This document shows, piece after piece, positions 63,338 through 64,000 of a stretch of DNA of 64,000 nucleotides. The notes beneath the pieces were generated by a model. It was not told the DNA's origin. It saw nothing but the letters and a program-made list of their open reading frames with translations, and did not search any database. Position numbers and translations under genes: made by a program. How positions within the stretch are numbered: position 1 is the first letter of the stretch; each line of letters starts with the position of its first letter. This DNA comes from Sideroxyarcus emersonii. Lineage in GTDB: Bacteria; Pseudomonadota; Gammaproteobacteria; Burkholderiales; Gallionellaceae. Location of the stretch: positions 1,673,001 to 1,737,000 of the forward strand of contig NZ_AP023423.1 of NCBI RefSeq assembly GCF_021654335.1. The letters run 5' to 3'.

Positions 63338-64000
63338 TTATGCCTGCTTCGCCATGCGCCTCAGCCACTGTTCGCCCCAGCGATGCAGGCACAAACCTGA
63401 CACGATGCTTGCCGTCCCCAGCCACACCTGCGGCGACACGGCTTCGTTATTCAATCCGTGCCCCAGCAGCAGAGCCATCACCGGCGTGATCAGCGTGATG
63501 AGCGCAATGCGGCCCGCCTCCATATGCTTGATCAGGTAATAGTACAGGGCGAAACCCAGCACCGAGCCAAACGTGCCAAGGTAGAGCGTCGCCGCCACGG
63601 CCCGTTCCGGTATTTCCGCGGGCACTTGCCCGTCGGCCAGCCACCAGGCTGCGAAAAACAACGGCAACGCCACCACCAATATTCCCAGCGTCATCGCCAG
63701 CGGCGGGCTGTCGTCGCCGATGCGCTTGAGCCACACCAGCCCCAGCGATTGCGACACCACCGCCAGGAACAGGGCGATCAGGCCGAGCGCAGAACCGGCG
63801 TGCAGATCCAGCCCGCCGCGGAACACCAGGAACAGGCCCAGCAGCCCCATCGCCATCCCGGCCAGCTTGCTCGCGGTGATCGCCTCTTCCTTCAGCCACA
63901 TCATCGCCCCCAGGCTGGTGATCAGCGGGGATAGCCCGAACAGCACCGCGATCATGCCGGAACTGACGAATTGGGACGACCAGTAGGTCAGCACCATCGC
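63338..64000 (-). CDS. EamA/DMT-family transporter (5' end cut by window)
   Basis: The C-terminal 220 residues of a ten-helix drug/metabolite transporter are visible, with about seven hydrophobic segments and the second EamA repeat (TLYLGTFGSVLGFALYYYL). The frame is open to the right edge, so the true start lies outside. Substrate cannot be guessed; such proteins export amino acids, sugars or other metabolites. It converges on the chemotaxis receptor gene. Confidence 0.85.
   Translation of the reverse strand, partial: AMVLTYWSSQFVSSGMIAVLFGLSPLITSLGAMMWLKEEAITASKLAGMAMGLLGLFLVFRGGLDLHAGSALGLIALFLAVVSQSLGLVWLKRIGDDSPPLAMTLGILVVALPLFFAAWWLADGQVPAEIPERAVAATLYLGTFGSVLGFALYYYLIKHMEAGRIALITLITPVMALLLGHGLNNEAVSPQVWLGTASIVSGLCLHRWGEQWLRRMAKQA

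Overview
The window is a compact stretch of a betaproteobacterial chromosome. Gene content and order (lepA-lepB-DUF4845-rnc-era-recO-pdxJ-acpS-nagZ, rpoE-rseA-rseB-rseC-mucD, dnaX-ybaB-recR, zipA-ligA) and the many signalling proteins suggest an environmental, motile member of Nitrosomonadales, perhaps Gallionellaceae-like. The lineage is inferred from gene content only; no 16S rRNA or tRNA gene was seen.

Layout. 1-3.0 kb: two HD-GYP genes on the minus strand, the first cut by the left edge. 3.2-5.9 kb: aconitase acnA with its own terminator. 5.9-14.6 kb: a block of visibly lower G+C. It holds two small unknown genes, a cyclic di-GMP-I (GEMM-I) riboswitch, a CBS-GGDEF gene, a PAS-GGDEF gene and a six-PAS GAF HD-GYP gene. 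14.6-21.1 kb: a minus-strand operon of a REC-GGDEF-EAL protein, a REC-PAS protein, an HDOD protein, a REC-HD-GYP protein and a hemerythrin-histidine kinase. 21.2-28.1 kb: K+ channel, def, MTA/MTI phosphorylase, hpt, galU, ligA and zipA, mostly overlapping. 28.3-32.9 kb: an rpf (diffusible signal factor) locus, rpfG-rpfC facing rpfF. 32.9-40.4 kb: the lepA to nagZ housekeeping operon. 40.5-44.4 kb: the sigma-E envelope-stress operon, with a sigma-E-type promoter and a strong terminator. 44.6-49.6 kb: nadB, ygfX, and a Ser/Thr kinase / lipoprotein / class III cyclase group. 49.7-53.4 kb: rluB, recR, ybaB, dnaX and the SRP RNA gene. 53.5-64 kb: class I fumarase, a membrane GGDEF protein, an rbgA-like GTPase, truncated hemoglobin, a methyltransferase, mnmC, a PsiF-repeat protein, a small membrane protein, a chemotaxis receptor and an EamA transporter cut by the right edge.

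The dominant theme is cyclic di-GMP: four GGDEF proteins (one also EAL), five HD-GYP proteins (one with a destroyed HD dyad), an HDOD protein and a c-di-GMP riboswitch. The most unusual locus is 6.2-7.9 kb. There a diguanylate cyclase gene is followed directly by a c-di-GMP aptamer whose downstream sequence can sequester the ribosome binding site of two tiny overlapping unknown genes. This looks like a short synthase-to-sensor-to-effector unit whose outputs I do not recognise.
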